From Spirochaetia bacterium (lineage in GTDB: Bacteria > Spirochaetota > Spirochaetia > Sphaerochaetales > Sphaerochaetaceae): a stretch of DNA of 5,299 bases. The notes beneath the pieces are model-generated. The model was not told the DNA's origin and searched no databases. It worked only from the letters and a program-made list of their open reading frames with translations. Every line of letters starts with the position of its first letter. The stretch's first letter is position 1. The stretch covers positions 1-5,299 of the forward strand of contig CAAGIP010000107.1 in the NCBI GenBank assembly GCA_900769955.1, written 5' to 3'. This document shows positions 5,088-5,299 of this stretch, in pieces. The position numbers were made by a program, and so were the translations under genes.

Positions 5088-5125
5088 TGTGAAACAAATT
5101 CTGAAAAAAGTGATATCATCATTCC

Positions 5126-5299
5126 ATGGTTTCCGAAGCAAGGCACTACAACATGAGCAGGATAAGGGCAACTGACACATCCATAGAGCTCATGCTCCGC
5201 CATGCCCTCTGGGCAAGGGGCCTCAGGTACCGGAAGTACGTGAAAGATCTTCCGGGCAAACCCGACATTGCCTTCACGAAGTATAAAATCGCAGTCTTC
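5126..5299 (+). CDS. vsr: very short patch repair endonuclease Vsr, N-terminal 58 residues (runs off right edge)
   Basis: Vsr nicks DNA 5' of the T in T:G mismatches that arise when 5-methylcytosine deaminates, starting very-short-patch repair. The visible part reads MVSEARHYNMSRIRATDTSI, then ELMLRHALWARGLRYRKYVK and DLPGKPDIAFTKYKIAVF. These correspond to the NMRAIATRDTAIE and SLPGRPDF regions of E. coli Vsr. E21 aligns with the E. coli N-terminal active-site glutamate (E25), and D47 in PGKPD aligns with the catalytic aspartate (D51). The histidine/tryptophan block (GCFWH) and the rest of the domain lie beyond the edge. The ATG at 5126 is chosen because the family's SEARRxNMSRI start is included; the in-frame ATG at 5153 would cut it. 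The ribosome-binding site is weak. No cytosine methyltransferase, the usual partner, is visible on this side; it could follow downstream. Confidence 0.92.
   Translation, partial: MVSEARHYNMSRIRATDTSIELMLRHALWARGLRYRKYVKDLPGKPDIAFTKYKIAVF

Noticed and set aside
4936..5175. Plus-strand 79-residue open frame across the divergent gap
   Set aside because: It lies antisense to the 57-residue ORF and then overlaps the vsr start in another frame. It shows no ribosome-binding site or recognisable motif.

Overview
The window looks like ordinary chromosome from a bacterium of moderate GC content. The protein styles (short class I KARI ending in SWLKK, LeuA with the GIHQH form of its histidine motif, a DUF2188-like small protein, a cytoplasmic DUF2961/GH172 enzyme) fit an anaerobic Firmicutes or Spirochaetes-type host. 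The phylum cannot be fixed from the sequence alone.

Region 1 (1-2724, minus strand) is a branched-chain amino acid operon read right to left: promoter, 28-residue leader peptide, attenuator, ilvN, ilvC, leuA (leuA runs off the left edge). IlvN is the valine-sensing subunit of acetolactate synthase, IlvC reduces and isomerises acetolactate or acetohydroxybutyrate, and LeuA diverts 2-ketoisovalerate to leucine. No catalytic ilvB lies in the window. The control region is the best find. A short ORF with a strong Shine-Dalgarno encodes a run very rich in Leu, Ile and Val. Directly after its stop codon lie two mutually exclusive hairpins: an antiterminator, and a Rho-independent terminator just ahead of ilvN. 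This is the layout of classical ribosome-mediated transcription attenuation, and no T-box motif is visible.

Region 2 (2725-3202) is an AT-rich intergenic stretch followed by a plus-strand gene for an 87-residue DUF2188-like protein with its own promoter. A perfect 10-bp GC-rich hairpin ends it and is shared with the converging gene.

Region 3 (3207-5030, minus strand) is a tight cluster of three ORFs: a 57-residue unknown ORF, an overlapping unknown protein of about 191 residues, and a DUF2961/GH172 glycoside hydrolase starting 8 bases after the previous stop. The overlap and short gap suggest co-transcription and perhaps translational coupling. The two upstream ORFs could alternatively be one gene broken by a frameshift.

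Region 4 (5031-5299) is a 95-base divergent intergenic region with a perfect 7-bp inverted repeat, then the start of a plus-strand very-short-patch repair (Vsr) endonuclease that runs off the right edge.
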